Assembly (NCBI RefSeq): GCF_001719615.1 | Contig: NZ_MDVX01000013.1 | Span: 1-64,000, forward strand | Source: Neptunicoccus sediminis | GTDB taxonomy: Bacteria; Pseudomonadota; Alphaproteobacteria; Rhodobacterales; Rhodobacteraceae | Length of the DNA stretch: 64,000 bases | Direction of reading: 5' to 3' | Part shown: positions 1 to 9,445 of the stretch, one piece after another | How positions within the stretch are numbered: the first letter of the stretch is position 1 | How the letters are laid out: every line of letters begins with the position of its first letter | Translations under genes and position numbers: made by a program | The notes under the pieces: model-generated | Databases searched by the model: none | Told to the model about the DNA's origin: nothing | Seen by the model: the letters and a program-made list of their open reading frames with translations, nothing else

Positions 1-35
1 CTGTGACGAATGTGATTCCGCGACGCATATTTGGT

Positions 36-49
36 GGGGGGGGGGGGGG
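36..49. repeat. Homopolymeric G14 tract (C14 on the SRP RNA strand)
   Basis: There are fourteen consecutive G residues on the plus strand. They lie immediately beyond the 3' end of the SRP RNA gene, which is on the minus strand, so the tract would be read as a C run after the RNA. Such a run is prone to slippage and to sequencing or assembly error, so its exact length should not be trusted. No U-rich terminator is seen between the RNA end and the tract. Confidence 0.9.
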
Positions 50-54
50 AAAGT

Positions 55-148
55 GAGAGACTGGACAGCGACCCAAACGGGACTCGTTACGGTTGCTTCC
101 TTCCGGACCTGGCCGAGTTAGCAAGGCGCTTGCCCGCGCCAGCCTCTC
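55..148 (-). ncRNA. ffs: Signal recognition particle RNA, small bacterial type
   Basis: This is the RNA of the signal recognition particle, which binds Ffh and targets membrane proteins co-translationally. The minus strand of 91..114 carries the near-invariant Ffh-binding core, GGCCAGGTCCGGAAGGAAGC. The proposed ends are set by a 10-bp terminal helix: the 5' end GAGAGGCTGG (plus 139..148) pairs with the 3' end CCAGTCTCTC (plus 55..64), with one G-U pair. The resulting 94 nt fits the small alphaproteobacterial form without an Alu domain. The promoter at 156..184 predicts a start within about a base of 148. The exact 3' end is uncertain. Confidence 0.93.
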
Positions 149-155
149 AATCGGG

Positions 156-184
156 TATATAGGGGCTTCTGTCCGATTTGCCAA
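156..184 (-). promoter_or_regulatory. Sigma70-type promoter of the SRP RNA
   Basis: On the minus strand a -35 box TTGGCA (179..184) and a -10 box TATATA (156..161) are separated by exactly 17 bp. Transcription would begin about 7 bases downstream, at the 5' end of the SRP RNA helix. Both boxes are close to consensus, as expected for a highly expressed stable RNA. Confidence 0.75.
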
Positions 185-248
185 GGTCACGATTGCAACC
201 CTTTGTCTGGCATGCCACAAAACGGCCAAACAAGGAATTGACGACAGT

Positions 249-1211
249 ATGTTGAATGCGGAACAGGTGACTTTCGGCGGCTCGGGTCTGGACCGTGCTG
301 CACAATATCGCAACGATGCGGAAAAGCTCGAAGAATTGCGCAAGGCGGGGCATGCCATCGCGCTCTGGCGCGGGAAGCCGCTTTTTGACTATGAAACCAA
401 GGCGTTGATGCGGCTCTCCCCCGATCATCCGGTTCTATCCGAAGCCACAGACCCCGCGATTTATCTGGGCATCGAAGAAGACGGCAAGGCCATCTTCGCC
501 CATGACATTTCCCCTTGGGAAGATCCTGCACTGGATGCAGCGGCCCTGTCGAATTTCTTTGATCCCTCGCAAAATCTCTACCCCGGTTTCGAGAAAACGC
601 AGGTCTTTACCGAGTTGCGGGGAATCATGGCGAAAATGACGCCACGGGACGCTGAACTGGCAGCCACGGCGCGGGGCATGTTTGAATGGCACCGGCATCA
701 CGGCCATTGCGCCAAATGCGGCACAAAATCCGAACTGGCACAGGCCGGATGGCAGCGGGACTGCCCCGCGTGCCGGGCCAGCCATTTCCCGCGCACCGAT
801 CCTGTGGTGATCGTGCTGGCCACCAAAGGCAATTCGGTTCTGATGGGGCGCTCTCATGGCTGGCCCGAAGGCATGTATTCCCTGCTCGCCGGATTTATGG
901 AGCCGGGCGAAACGATGGAGGCCGCGGCACGGCGCGAAGTTTTTGAAGAAAGTGGCATCCGGCTGAAACAGGTGCGCTACCTGTCGTCACAGCCCTGGCC
1001 CTTTCCGTCAAGCCTGATGATCGGCTGCGCAGGCGAAGCCGAAAACAGTGAAATCGTGATTGATCCCAAAGAGATAGAAGACGCCCGCTGGTTCACCCGC
1101 GAAGAGGTCTTTGCGGCAACACATTCGGATAATCCGCAGTTGCGACCGGCGCGCAAAGGCTCTATCGCCCATTTTTTAATTCACAACTGGTTGTCCGACA
1201 CATTAGATTGA
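249..1211 (+). CDS. nudC: NAD(+) diphosphatase / NADH pyrophosphatase, NUDIX family
   Basis: NudC hydrolyses NAD(H) to NMN(H) and AMP, and in other bacteria also removes NAD caps from RNA. The 320-residue protein has the family layout: an N-terminal NUDIX-like region, then a zinc ribbon near residues 150-175 (CAKC and CPAC pairs), then the catalytic NUDIX box near residues 214-236 (G-x5-E-x7-REVxEESGI). This is followed by the NudC hallmark SQPWPFPSSLM. The ATG at 249 is preferred because the frame upstream runs into the SRP RNA gene and adds no homologous sequence. The gene is divergent from the SRP RNA. Confidence 0.92.
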   Translation: MLNAEQVTFGGSGLDRAAQYRNDAEKLEELRKAGHAIALWRGKPLFDYETKALMRLSPDHPVLSEATDPAIYLGIEEDGKAIFAHDISPWEDPALDAAALSNFFDPSQNLYPGFEKTQVFTELRGIMAKMTPRDAELAATARGMFEWHRHHGHCAKCGTKSELAQAGWQRDCPACRASHFPRTDPVVIVLATKGNSVLMGRSHGWPEGMYSLLAGFMEPGETMEAAARREVFEESGIRLKQVRYLSSQPWPFPSSLMIGCAGEAENSEIVIDPKEIEDARWFTREEVFAATHSDNPQLRPARKGSIAHFLIHNWLSDTLD

Positions 1212-1260
1212 CGCGGATTGATTCCCTTAACCGGCAAGACCAAATAACAGGCAGAACCCC

Positions 1261-1731
1261 ATGCAGTTTTCCAGTGTCCAAGACGTTAACGCACCGCTCG
1301 ACTTTGTGTTTGCGCAGCTTTCCGACTTTGAGAGCTATGAATCCTACGCGATGCGGGTGGGCGCCGAAGTTCAACGCACGGATAAACTGGCGCAAAAAGG
1401 CGTTGGCATGTGCTGGAATATTCAGGGCGATTTCCGCGGCAAGCATCGCAACTTTGAAATCGAACTGACCGAGTACCGCCCCGACAACCTGCTGAAATTC
1501 ATGGTGGCAGCCTCGGGGATCGAAGCCGATGTCACGATGGAGGCTATGGCCCTGACCCGCAAGCAATCGCGGATCAAGGCGACAACGGTTCTCAAGCCCA
1601 AAAGCATCTCGGCACGGCTGATCCTGCAATCGGCAAAGCTGGCCAAAAACAGCATGAACCGGAAGTTCAACCACCGGTTCTGGACCTACGCCAATTACAT
1701 CGAAAACAACTATAACGCTGCGAAACGCTAA
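1261..1731 (+). CDS. SRPBCC family protein
   Basis: This 156-residue protein has the START/SRPBCC pattern: an opening strand of the type FSSVQDVNAPLDFVFAQLSDF, a central beta-rich stretch and a long C-terminal helix. The fold binds hydrophobic ligands, but nothing here identifies the ligand. A weak AGGCAG site precedes the ATG. It lies 49 bases after nudC on the same strand and ends 3' to 3' with pheA, their stop codons sharing a small hairpin. No signal peptide or membrane segment is visible. Confidence 0.7.
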   Translation: MQFSSVQDVNAPLDFVFAQLSDFESYESYAMRVGAEVQRTDKLAQKGVGMCWNIQGDFRGKHRNFEIELTEYRPDNLLKFMVAASGIEADVTMEAMALTRKQSRIKATTVLKPKSISARLILQSAKLAKNSMNRKFNHRFWTYANYIENNYNAAKR

Positions 1732-1738
1732 GGCGTTT
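1723..1738. terminator. Compact bidirectional hairpin between convergent genes
   Basis: A 6-bp stem AAACGC/GCGTTT with a TAAG loop overlaps the stop codons of the SRPBCC gene and pheA. It is followed by four T on the plus strand. It is short, so a terminator function is plausible only because the genes converge here. Confidence 0.4.
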
Positions 1739-2592
1739 TAGGTGACGGGCACCTGACGGGAACGGTCTGCTTCATACACGCCGAGAATTTCGAGGTGTGT
1801 GGTGAAATAGCCCAGCTCGTCCAAAGCACGGCGCACAGGGGCATCATCGGGATGCCCGACAATATCCGCATAAAACTGCGTCGCAGTGAAAGACCCGCCG
1901 ATCATATAGCTTTCGAGCTTCACCATGTTTACGCCATTGGTCGCGAACCCGCCCATAGCCTTATAAAGCGCGGCTGGAATGTTGCGGACCCGGAAAACAA
2001 AAGTGGTGATCAGTTCCTTGTCGGATTGGGGCGTGTTCACCGGTTCGGGTGACATCACCAGAAACCGCGTGGTGTTGTTCTGGTTGTCTTCAATGTGATG
2101 GGCCAGAACCTCCAGCCCGTAAATCTCGCCCGCCAGATCCCCGGCTAGTGCTGCCTGTGTCGCATCACCCTTGGCCGCGACCTCTTTGGCGGAACCCGCA
2201 GTATCCGCCCCTGTTACCGGCAGCAGATTATGCTGCTTAAGAAACTTGCGGCACTGGCCCAGCAGAACTGTGTGGCTCTTGGCGGATGTTACATCTTCCA
2301 GTTTCGCACCGGGCACACCCATCAGGTTGATATGCACCCTCTCGAAATGTTCCCTGATAATATGCAGACCACTTTCAGGCAGAAGATAGTGAATATCCGC
2401 CACCCGACCGTAGGTGGAATTTTCCACCGGCAGCATGGCAACATCCGCTTCGCCCCGTTTGACCGTCGCAATCGCGCTTTCAAAGGTTTTACACGCAATC
2501 ACTTCTGCATCCGGATAGACCGCATGACAGGCCTGATGGGAGTAAGCCCCGAGTTCTCCTTGAAAGGCAATTTTGCCCGCTTTTCGTATCAT
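1738..2592 (-). CDS. pheA: Prephenate dehydratase
   Basis: PheA converts prephenate to phenylpyruvate in phenylalanine synthesis. The 284-residue protein has an N-terminal dehydratase domain starting KIAFQGELGAYSHQA, with the VENSTYGRV and TTRFLV motifs. A C-terminal ACT domain (about residues 195-275) contains LESYMIGGSFTATQFYAD, the expected site of phenylalanine feedback inhibition. No chorismate mutase domain is fused, so it is the monofunctional form. The ATG at 2592 is chosen because AGGGAGC lies about 10 bases upstream; the frame stays open further upstream but adds non-homologous residues. It is divergent from the cytochrome gene. Confidence 0.93.
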   Translation of the reverse strand: MIRKAGKIAFQGELGAYSHQACHAVYPDAEVIACKTFESAIATVKRGEADVAMLPVENSTYGRVADIHYLLPESGLHIIREHFERVHINLMGVPGAKLEDVTSAKSHTVLLGQCRKFLKQHNLLPVTGADTAGSAKEVAAKGDATQAALAGDLAGEIYGLEVLAHHIEDNQNNTTRFLVMSPEPVNTPQSDKELITTFVFRVRNIPAALYKAMGGFATNGVNMVKLESYMIGGSFTATQFYADIVGHPDDAPVRRALDELGYFTTHLEILGVYEADRSRQVPVT

Positions 2593-2745
2593 TTTGCATT
2601 TGCTCCCTAAAAAGCGTAACTTTTCCGGCCAAAGGGCGTTTCGTCGCGGCTTGTACACCTTGCAACTGGTAAGGGGAAGGCGCTAGAACGAGCGCGGAAA
2701 AGAATGTGCGGGATTCCCGTCCCGCTCCTCAAGGTAGGTAGAACC

Positions 2746-3264
2746 ATGGACACAATGGAAACAACCAAGATTGTGGGCGGCGCATGTGGTGCTTTGCTCG
2801 TCTTTCTTCTTTTAGGCTGGGCAGGCGAGACCCTTTATCACGTGGGCGCAACCGGCCACGGCGACGAAGAGCACACATCGGGGTACCCGATCGAAGTTGC
2901 CGAAGCCTCTGATTCGGGCAGCGACGAACCTGAAGTCTCTATGGAAGAACTGATGGCGGCTGCAGACGCAGGCAAAGGCGAAAAGGTTTTTTCCAAGTGT
3001 AAAGCCTGTCACAAGGTCGAACCCGGCGCGAACGGCACCGGCCCGACCCTGCACGCAGTTGTCGGTCGTCCGATTGGCGGCGTGGACGGCTTCCAATATT
3101 CTGACGCAATGGCCTCTTTCGGCGGCGACTGGACTGTTGAACATCTTGACGGTTTCCTGACCAAACCGTCCGGTTACATGAGCGGCACAAAGATGAGCTT
3201 TGCCGGCCTGAAGAAACCGAAAGACCGCGCAAACCTGATCGCCTATCTCCAGACGCTTCAGTAA
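2746..3264 (+). CDS. cycM: Membrane-anchored cytochrome c, c-y / c552 type
   Basis: This is an electron carrier of the periplasmic face, expected to move electrons from the bc1 complex to a terminal oxidase. The 172-residue protein keeps its N-terminal hydrophobic segment (about residues 10-27) as an anchor. An acidic linker (40-75) leads to a class I cytochrome c domain with haem motif CKACH (85-89) and likely axial Met150 in SGTKMSFAG. The ATG at 2746 follows AAGGTAGG; an upstream in-frame ATG at 2704 is less likely. A strong terminator follows directly, so the gene is probably monocistronic. Confidence 0.9.
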   Translation: MDTMETTKIVGGACGALLVFLLLGWAGETLYHVGATGHGDEEHTSGYPIEVAEASDSGSDEPEVSMEELMAAADAGKGEKVFSKCKACHKVEPGANGTGPTLHAVVGRPIGGVDGFQYSDAMASFGGDWTVEHLDGFLTKPSGYMSGTKMSFAGLKKPKDRANLIAYLQTLQ

Positions 3265-3286
3265 AATTTGCGATTTTCGGATCAAG

Positions 3287-3313
3287 AGGCCGCCCTTCGG
3301 GGTGGCCTTTTTT
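3287..3313 (+). terminator. Rho-independent terminator of cycM
   Basis: A 9-bp stem AGGCCGCCC/GGGTGGCCT with one G-U pair and a stable TTCG tetraloop is followed by six T. It begins 22 bases after the cycM stop codon. Confidence 0.9.
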
Positions 3314-3459
3314 CGTTCGGGCGGCGTCTTTGGACGGTTTGCAGGCGGGTTTCGTAACAATTTCACACAGTATCGCGTGTAGCTGTTTACCTCGCATCGT
3401 TTATACCTATTTACTGTGGTAAAGCACGTTCACAAGTGCCCTACAGCGAGGTTGAAAAG

Positions 3460-5391
3460 ATGGAAAATTCGCGGGTGACGGCTCGGGCCGTAGCGCAATC
3501 ACACCAGATCACGGCGGTACGACGCTTTGTGCTGGCCAGTCTCGGATTTCTTGCATTGGTGCTTTGGGCCAGTTTGTCCCTTGCACAGGACGACACGCAG
3601 GGTGACACCGGCGAGAAGGTGATTAAATCGCACGGGATTTCCACATTTGGTGAACTGAAATATCCCGCCGATTTTCAACATTGGGATTACGTGAACCCCG
3701 ATGCGCCACAGGGCGGCACGATTTCCCTGCTTGGCACGGGGGCTTCCGGCACCTTTGACAGCCTTAACCCGTTTATTCTCAAAGGCGAACCGGCACAGGG
3801 GCTTGGCCTGATGTATGACAGCCTGCTTGTCGGGTCGAGCGATGAACCCGACAGCGCCTATGGCTACGTGGCAGAGACCCTTGAATACCCGGAAGACCGC
3901 AGTTGGGTGATTTTCAACATGCGCCCGGAGGCCCGTTTCTCTGACGGGGAACCGATCACCGCAGAGGATGTGGTGTTCTCCTTCAATATCCTGATGGAAA
4001 AAGGTCATCCGGTTTACAAGATTATCTACAAGGACATCGAAACCGTAGAGGTCCTGTCCCCCCACCGCGTCAAATTTACCTTTCGCGCCGACACCAACAC
4101 CCGCGATCTGCCGAGCGTGGCGGGCGGCATGACCATTCTGGCCAAACACTATTACGCGGATCGGGATTTTGCCCAAAGCACGATCGAGGTTCCCGTCACC
4201 TCTGGCGGCTACACCGCCAAAGACATCAAACCGGGCAAATCCATCAGCTATTGCAAGAACCCCGACTATTGGGCCAAAGACCTGCCCCACAACCGCGGCA
4301 CCGGCAATTTCGACTGCTACCGTTACGAATATTTCTCTGACCGCACCGTGGCGTTTGAGGCGTTCAAAGCAGGGGCTTTCCTGTTCCACGAAGAGTTTTT
4401 CTCAAAAATCTGGGCCACCGGATATGATTTCCCCGCACTCGACAAGGGCTGGGTGATCCGTGAAAGCATCCCCGACAACCGCCCGAACGGAACGCAAGGA
4501 TTGTGGATCAACATGCGCAAGGAGAAATTCTCTGATCCGCGCGTGCGTCAGGCCATTGGCATGGTGTTCAACTTTGAATGGTCCAACAAAACCCTGTTTT
4601 ACGGCCTGTATGAACGCACCGATTCCTTCTGGGAAAACTCCACCATGCAGGCCGAAGGCCCGCTGGAAGGTGCGGAGTTGGCCCTGCTGGAACCCTATCG
4701 CGACCAGCTTCCCGAAAGTATCTTTACAGAGCCCCCCTTCACCCCTGCAATTTCGCGCATTGATCAGGCCGACCGCAAGGCCCTGCGGGCTGCGGGCAAA
4801 CTGCTGGATGATGCGGGCTGGAAAGTGGTTAACGGCAAGCGCACCAATGACAAGGGTCAGGTCCTGTCACTGGAAATCCTCGACGACAGCCCCTCGTTTG
4901 AGCGGATCATCAACCCTTATGTGGAAAACCTGAAACGGCTGGGCATTGATGCGCGATATTCCATGATTGATCAGGCGCAATACCAGCAGCGGCAGGAAGA
5001 TTTCGACTATGACATTATACCGGGCCGTCTGGTGATGTCGCTGTCCCCCGGTGAGGAACTGGCAACGACCTTTGGCACCGCTGGCGCAGAGTCGCTGGGT
5101 AGTTCCAATTTTTCCGGCCTGTCCCACCCTGTTGTGGATGCGCTGATCGTAAAGGTTGCCCAGGCCGAAAGCCGCGAGGATATGGAGACCGCGGTTCGCG
5201 CGCTCGACCGTGTGCTGCGCAGCTTGCATATCTGGGTGCCCAACTGGTTCAAACCCGCCCATAACATCGCCTATTGGGACGTTTTCGGCCGCCCCGAAAC
5301 AAAGCCCTTTTATGCCCGCGGTGTGATGGATACATGGTGGATGGACCAGCAAAAGCTGGAGAACCTCAAGGCACAGGGCGCATTACGTTAA
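3460..5391 (+). CDS. yejA: Peptide/microcin C-type ABC transporter, periplasmic binding protein
   Basis: This is the family 5 solute-binding subunit of a Yej-type importer, which in Escherichia coli takes up oligopeptides and microcin C. The 643-residue protein has a basic N terminus and a hydrophobic signal segment ending near SLSLAQ. The mature part opens with SHGISTFGELKYPADFQHWDY, typical of YejA. The ATG at 3460 is chosen for GAGG eight bases upstream. The stop codon directly abuts yejB, and the order A-B-E-F is complete. It could equally serve general di- or oligopeptide uptake; the sequence does not fix the ligand. Confidence 0.88.
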   Translation: MENSRVTARAVAQSHQITAVRRFVLASLGFLALVLWASLSLAQDDTQGDTGEKVIKSHGISTFGELKYPADFQHWDYVNPDAPQGGTISLLGTGASGTFDSLNPFILKGEPAQGLGLMYDSLLVGSSDEPDSAYGYVAETLEYPEDRSWVIFNMRPEARFSDGEPITAEDVVFSFNILMEKGHPVYKIIYKDIETVEVLSPHRVKFTFRADTNTRDLPSVAGGMTILAKHYYADRDFAQSTIEVPVTSGGYTAKDIKPGKSISYCKNPDYWAKDLPHNRGTGNFDCYRYEYFSDRTVAFEAFKAGAFLFHEEFFSKIWATGYDFPALDKGWVIRESIPDNRPNGTQGLWINMRKEKFSDPRVRQAIGMVFNFEWSNKTLFYGLYERTDSFWENSTMQAEGPLEGAELALLEPYRDQLPESIFTEPPFTPAISRIDQADRKALRAAGKLLDDAGWKVVNGKRTNDKGQVLSLEILDDSPSFERIINPYVENLKRLGIDARYSMIDQAQYQQRQEDFDYDIIPGRLVMSLSPGEELATTFGTAGAESLGSSNFSGLSHPVVDALIVKVAQAESREDMETAVRALDRVLRSLHIWVPNWFKPAHNIAYWDVFGRPETKPFYARGVMDTWWMDQQKLENLKAQGALR

Positions 5392-6471
5392 ATGGGCGCG
5401 TATATCCTCAGACGACTCTTGTTGATGATCCCGACCTTGCTCGGGATCATGCTTATTAACTTCACGCTGATACAGTTCGTGCCGGGTGGTCCGGTGGAAC
5501 AGATCCTTGCGCAACTGTCCGAAGAAGGCTCTGCCACGGACCGGATTACCGGCGCAGGCGCGGAAGTCGCCACAGGCAGCGGCAATGAGACCTATCAGGG
5601 CGCCCGTGGTCTGCCCGAGGATTTCATCAAGGAACTGGAAGCGCAGTTCGGTTTTGACAAACCGCCGCTGGAACGGTTCCTGCTGATGATCGGCAACTAC
5701 GCCCGTTTCGATTTCGGAGAGAGTTACTTTCGCTCTATCGCTGTGATCGACCTGATCCTTGAAAAAATGCCGGTGTCGATCACGCTTGGCCTGTGGTCCA
5801 CCCTGCTGGCCTATCTGATTTCCATCCCCCTTGGCATCCGCAAGGCGGTGCGGGACGGTTCGCGGTTTGATACATGGTCGTCCGGCATCATCATCGCCGC
5901 CTATGCCATCCCGAGCTTTCTTTTCGCCATCCTGCTGCTGGTGCTGTTTGCCGGCGGGTCTTACGTCCAGTGGTTCCCGCTGCGCGGTCTGACCTCGGAC
6001 AATTTCGACCAGTTGAACTGGTACGCCAAGATCATAGATTACCTCTGGCATATCGTGCTGCCCGTCACCGCCTCGACCATCGGGGCCTTTGCAACACTGA
6101 CCCTGCTGACCAAGAACTCTTTTCTGGACGAGATCAACAAGCAATACGTCATGACCGCACGGGCCAAAGGACTGACCGAGCAAAAAGTCTTTTACGGCCA
6201 TGTTTTCCGCAACGCCATGTTGATCATCATCGCTGGATTTCCGGGCGCGTTTATCGGCGTGTTCTTCGGATCTTCCCTGATAATCGAGATCGTTTTCTCG
6301 CTGGACGGTCTGGGGCGGCTCGGGTTTGAGGCCGCATTGAACCGCGATTATCCGGTGTTCTTTGGCACGCTTTATATCTTTGGCCTGATGGGGCTGATCG
6401 TCGGGCTGGTGTCCGACCTGATGTATGTGGTCGTGGACCCGCGCATTGATTTCGAGAGCCGCAATACATGA
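5392..6471 (+). CDS. yejB: Yej-type ABC transporter permease
   Basis: This is the first membrane subunit of the importer. The 359-residue protein begins with the DppB-like segment [20 protein letters not shown]. It carries a periplasmic insertion about residues 40-85 and then the binding-protein-dependent permease domain, with an EAA-type loop around [21 protein letters not shown]. About six membrane segments are visible. It starts on the base after the yejA stop and overlaps yejE by four bases, so translation is probably coupled. Confidence 0.9.
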   Translation: MGAYILRRLLLMIPTLLGIMLINFTLIQFVPGGPVEQILAQLSEEGSATDRITGAGAEVATGSGNETYQGARGLPEDFIKELEAQFGFDKPPLERFLLMIGNYARFDFGESYFRSIAVIDLILEKMPVSITLGLWSTLLAYLISIPLGIRKAVRDGSRFDTWSSGIIIAAYAIPSFLFAILLLVLFAGGSYVQWFPLRGLTSDNFDQLNWYAKIIDYLWHIVLPVTASTIGAFATLTLLTKNSFLDEINKQYVMTARAKGLTEQKVFYGHVFRNAMLIIIAGFPGAFIGVFFGSSLIIEIVFSLDGLGRLGFEAALNRDYPVFFGTLYIFGLMGLIVGLVSDLMYVVVDPRIDFESRNT

Positions 6472-7577
6472 TGTTCAAGTCCTCTATCGCCCAGCGCCGT
6501 ATCGCCAATTTCCGCGCCAACCGCCGCGCTGTCTGGTCTGCGTGGATTTTTGGCGTGGTGTTTTTCATCTGCCTTTTTGCCGAGCTGGTCGCCAACGACA
6601 AACCGTTGCTGGTGTCCTACCACGGCGAATTGTATTCGCCCGCCTTCCAGTTTTATCCCGAAACCACATTTGGCGGCGATTACGAAACCGAAGCGGATTA
6701 TCTTGACCCCGTCGTTCCCTGCCTGATCCGCAGCGGCGGCTTGGAAGCGTGTTTTGACGCGCCGGAAGACATCTACACAGACGCCGCAGACGGTATGATA
6801 GACGGCGAGCAGATCGACAAAGGCTGGCTGATCTGGGCACCGATCCGCTACAGCTTTAACACGATCAACTATGATGTGGACACCGCCCCTTCTGCGCCGG
6901 ATGCCCGCCACTGGCTGGGCACTGATGACCAGACCCGCGATGTGCTGGCACGGGTGATCTACGGCTTCCGCATCTCTACCGTGTTTGCGCTGATCGTGGT
7001 GGTGGTTTCATCCGCCATCGGCATCGCGGCTGGCGCTGTTATGGGGTATTTTGGCGGCTGGGTCGATCTGGTCTTCCAGCGCATTCTGGAAATCTGGTCC
7101 TCGACCCCGATGCTCTATGTCATCATCATCCTGTCGGCCATGTTCACGATGAACTTCGTGATCCTGACCGGATTGATCATCCTGTTTTCGTGGATGGGGC
7201 TGGTGGGACTGGTGCGCGCGGAATTCCTGCGGGCGCGGAACTTTGAATATGTCCGCGCTGCCCGTGCGCTTGGGGTGACGGACTGGAAAATCATGTTCCG
7301 CCACCTGCTGCCGAACGCGATGGTGGCCACGCTGACATTCCTGCCGTTTCAGGTGACAGGGGCCATCGGCGCACTGACCGGGCTCGATTTCCTCGGCTTT
7401 GGCCTGCCGCCCACCTATCCTTCGCTCGGGGAACTGGCGCTGCAAGCCAAGAACAACCTGCAAGCGCCGTGGCTGGCCTTCTCTGCCTTTGCCAGCATCT
7501 CTATCATGCTGTCCCTTCTGGTGTTCATCTTTGAAGGTGTGCGCGACGCATTTGATCCACGAAAGACGTTTAAATGA
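6468..7577 (+). CDS. yejE: Yej-type ABC transporter permease
   Basis: This is the second membrane subunit. The 369-residue protein has one N-terminal membrane segment (about 20-43), then a long periplasmic region containing [20 protein letters not shown] that is diagnostic of YejE. A DppC-type permease domain follows, with the EAA loop near [20 protein letters not shown]. Its start overlaps yejB in an ATGATG arrangement, so 6471 is an equally possible start. Its stop overlaps yejF by four bases. Confidence 0.9.
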   Translation: MMFKSSIAQRRIANFRANRRAVWSAWIFGVVFFICLFAELVANDKPLLVSYHGELYSPAFQFYPETTFGGDYETEADYLDPVVPCLIRSGGLEACFDAPEDIYTDAADGMIDGEQIDKGWLIWAPIRYSFNTINYDVDTAPSAPDARHWLGTDDQTRDVLARVIYGFRISTVFALIVVVVSSAIGIAAGAVMGYFGGWVDLVFQRILEIWSSTPMLYVIIILSAMFTMNFVILTGLIILFSWMGLVGLVRAEFLRARNFEYVRAARALGVTDWKIMFRHLLPNAMVATLTFLPFQVTGAIGALTGLDFLGFGLPPTYPSLGELALQAKNNLQAPWLAFSAFASISIMLSLLVFIFEGVRDAFDPRKTFK

Positions 7578-9175
7578 AAGAAGTCCTGAACGTCCAAAAC
7601 CTGTCCATCGCCTTTGGCTCCAACGCCCCTGCCGTGCAAGATGTCAGCTTTACCGTCCACGCGGGAGAAACTGTCGCGCTCGTCGGGGAAAGCGGCTCTG
7701 GCAAATCCGTCACCGCATTGTCGAGCGTCAAACTCCTCCCCGCCAGCGCAAAAGTCACAGGTTCTGTGAAATACCGCGGTACAGAGATGATCGACGCGGA
7801 TCAGGCAACCCTGCGCCGTGTGCGGGGCAATGACATCAGCTTTATCTTCCAAGAGCCGATGACATCCCTGAACCCGCTGCATACCATCGAAAAACAGCTT
7901 TCCGAAAGCCTTGCACTGCATCAGGGGCTGACGGGCAAAGCTGCGCAGGCGCGGATACTCGACCTGCTGAACAAAGTTGGCATCCGCAATCCCGAGAGCC
8001 GACTGAACGACTATCCCCACACCCTGTCGGGCGGTCAGCGCCAGCGGGTGATGATCGCAATGGCGCTGGCCAACGGGCCGGACCTTTTGATCGCGGACGA
8101 ACCGACAACCGCGCTGGATGTGACCATTCAGGCGCAGATCCTGACCCTGCTGGCGGATGTGCAAAAGGCCGAAGGCATGGGGATGCTGTTCATCACCCAC
8201 GACCTAACCATCGTGCGCAAGATTGCGGATAAGGTTTGTGTGATGCAGCACGGCAAAATCGTCGAAAGCGGCCCGACCGCCGAAATCTTCGACAATCCGC
8301 AGCATGAATACACCAGAACCCTGCTGGCCGCCGAACCCACCGGCACCCCTGATCCGGTGCCCGCAGATGCGCCCGAAATCCTGTCCACTGAACATTTCCG
8401 CGTCTGGTTTCCCGTCAAACGGGGGCTGATGCGCCGCGTAGTGGATCATGTGAAGGCCGTGAATGACGCCAGCCTGTCGATTCGCGCTGGCGAAACCCTT
8501 GGCGTGGTCGGGGAAAGCGGTTCGGGCAAGACCACCCTTGCGCTTGGCCTGATGCGGCTGATTTCGTCCGAAGGTCCGGTGATCTTTCTGGGCAAAGACA
8601 TACAAGGCCTGAAGAACAAGGCCCTGCAACCGATCCGCCGCGACATGCAGATGGTGTTTCAGGATCCCTACGGCTCGCTCTCGCCCCGTATGACTGTGGA
8701 ACAGATCGTGGCCGAAGGGCTGGGCGTGCACGGCTCGACCCGCGGGATGGATACGCGGCAGATGGTAAAGGACATCATGGTGGAGGTCGGACTCGACCCT
8801 GCCACCATTGACCGCTACCCGCACGAGTTTTCCGGCGGCCAGCGCCAGCGCATCGCCATTGCCCGCGCCATGATCCTCAAGCCCCGTCTGGTGGTGCTGG
8901 ACGAACCGACCTCCGCGCTTGATATGACGGTGCAGGTGCAGATCGTGAACCTGCTGCGGGACTTGCAACAGAAATACCAACTGGCCTTCCTGTTCATCAG
9001 CCACGACCTGAAGGTCGTTCGCGCGCTCAGCCACAAAGTTCTGGTCATGCGGCAGGGCGACATCGTGGAATCGGGCACCGGAGAGCAAATTTTCGACGCG
9101 CCGAAAACCGATTACGCCAAAGCCCTGATCGCTGCCGCCTTCAACGTCGAGACTGTAAACCTGCCCGTTGAATAG
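7574..9175 (+). CDS. yejF: Yej-type ABC transporter, fused double ATP-binding protein
   Basis: This is the energy-coupling subunit. The 533-residue protein carries two complete ATPase domains in one chain. The first has Walker A GESGSGKS near residue 40, signature LSGGQRQRV and Walker B LLIADEP. The second has Walker A GESGSGKT near residue 315, signature FSGGQRQRI and Walker B LVVLDEP. The tandem arrangement replaces the separate DppD/DppF pair of other peptide importers. It overlaps yejE by ATGA and ends the operon; no clear terminator is visible before the tRNA. Confidence 0.92.
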   Translation: MKEVLNVQNLSIAFGSNAPAVQDVSFTVHAGETVALVGESGSGKSVTALSSVKLLPASAKVTGSVKYRGTEMIDADQATLRRVRGNDISFIFQEPMTSLNPLHTIEKQLSESLALHQGLTGKAAQARILDLLNKVGIRNPESRLNDYPHTLSGGQRQRVMIAMALANGPDLLIADEPTTALDVTIQAQILTLLADVQKAEGMGMLFITHDLTIVRKIADKVCVMQHGKIVESGPTAEIFDNPQHEYTRTLLAAEPTGTPDPVPADAPEILSTEHFRVWFPVKRGLMRRVVDHVKAVNDASLSIRAGETLGVVGESGSGKTTLALGLMRLISSEGPVIFLGKDIQGLKNKALQPIRRDMQMVFQDPYGSLSPRMTVEQIVAEGLGVHGSTRGMDTRQMVKDIMVEVGLDPATIDRYPHEFSGGQRQRIAIARAMILKPRLVVLDEPTSALDMTVQVQIVNLLRDLQQKYQLAFLFISHDLKVVRALSHKVLVMRQGDIVESGTGEQIFDAPKTDYAKALIAAAFNVETVNLPVE

Positions 9176-9275
9176 GACGCAGAAACAATCCATCGAAAGA
9201 AAAATAAAATAACCCGACAAACCCTGCAAATTGTCCCTTGCATTCCCCCTCCCCCACCGCTAAACCGCCCCTCAC

Positions 9276-9352
9276 GGACCGATAGCTCAGCTGGATAGAG
9301 TACCTGACTACGAATCAGGGGGTCGGGGGTTCGAATCCTCCTCGGTCCGCCA
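9276..9352 (+). tRNA. tRNA-Arg (anticodon ACG)
   Basis: A complete cloverleaf of 77 nt is present. The acceptor stem GGACCGA pairs with TCGGTCC, the D arm contains TAGCTCAGCTGGATAGAG, the anticodon stem CCTGA/TCAGG encloses loop CTACGAA with ACG at 9310..9312, and the T arm contains GGTTCGAATCC. The CCA end is encoded. The first A of the anticodon would be edited to inosine to read CGN codons. Confidence 0.97.
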
Positions 9353-9445
9353 CTTCCCCCCTCGTATCATTGATTTCATTAGCCTTTACGGCACCGTGTC
9401 GAACCTGTAGCTCAGAGTTCGCCAGTCTTTGAACTTTTTTCTTCC

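Noticed and set aside
93-248. In-frame upstream extension of nudC
   Set aside because: It lies within the SRP RNA gene and its promoter, and adds residues not found in the NudC family.
9405-9425. tRNA-like fragment (CCTGTAGCTCAGAGTTCGCC) after tRNA-Arg
   Set aside because: It resembles pieces of D and T arms by chance, but no stems can be formed and no attachment repeat matches the tRNA 3' end.
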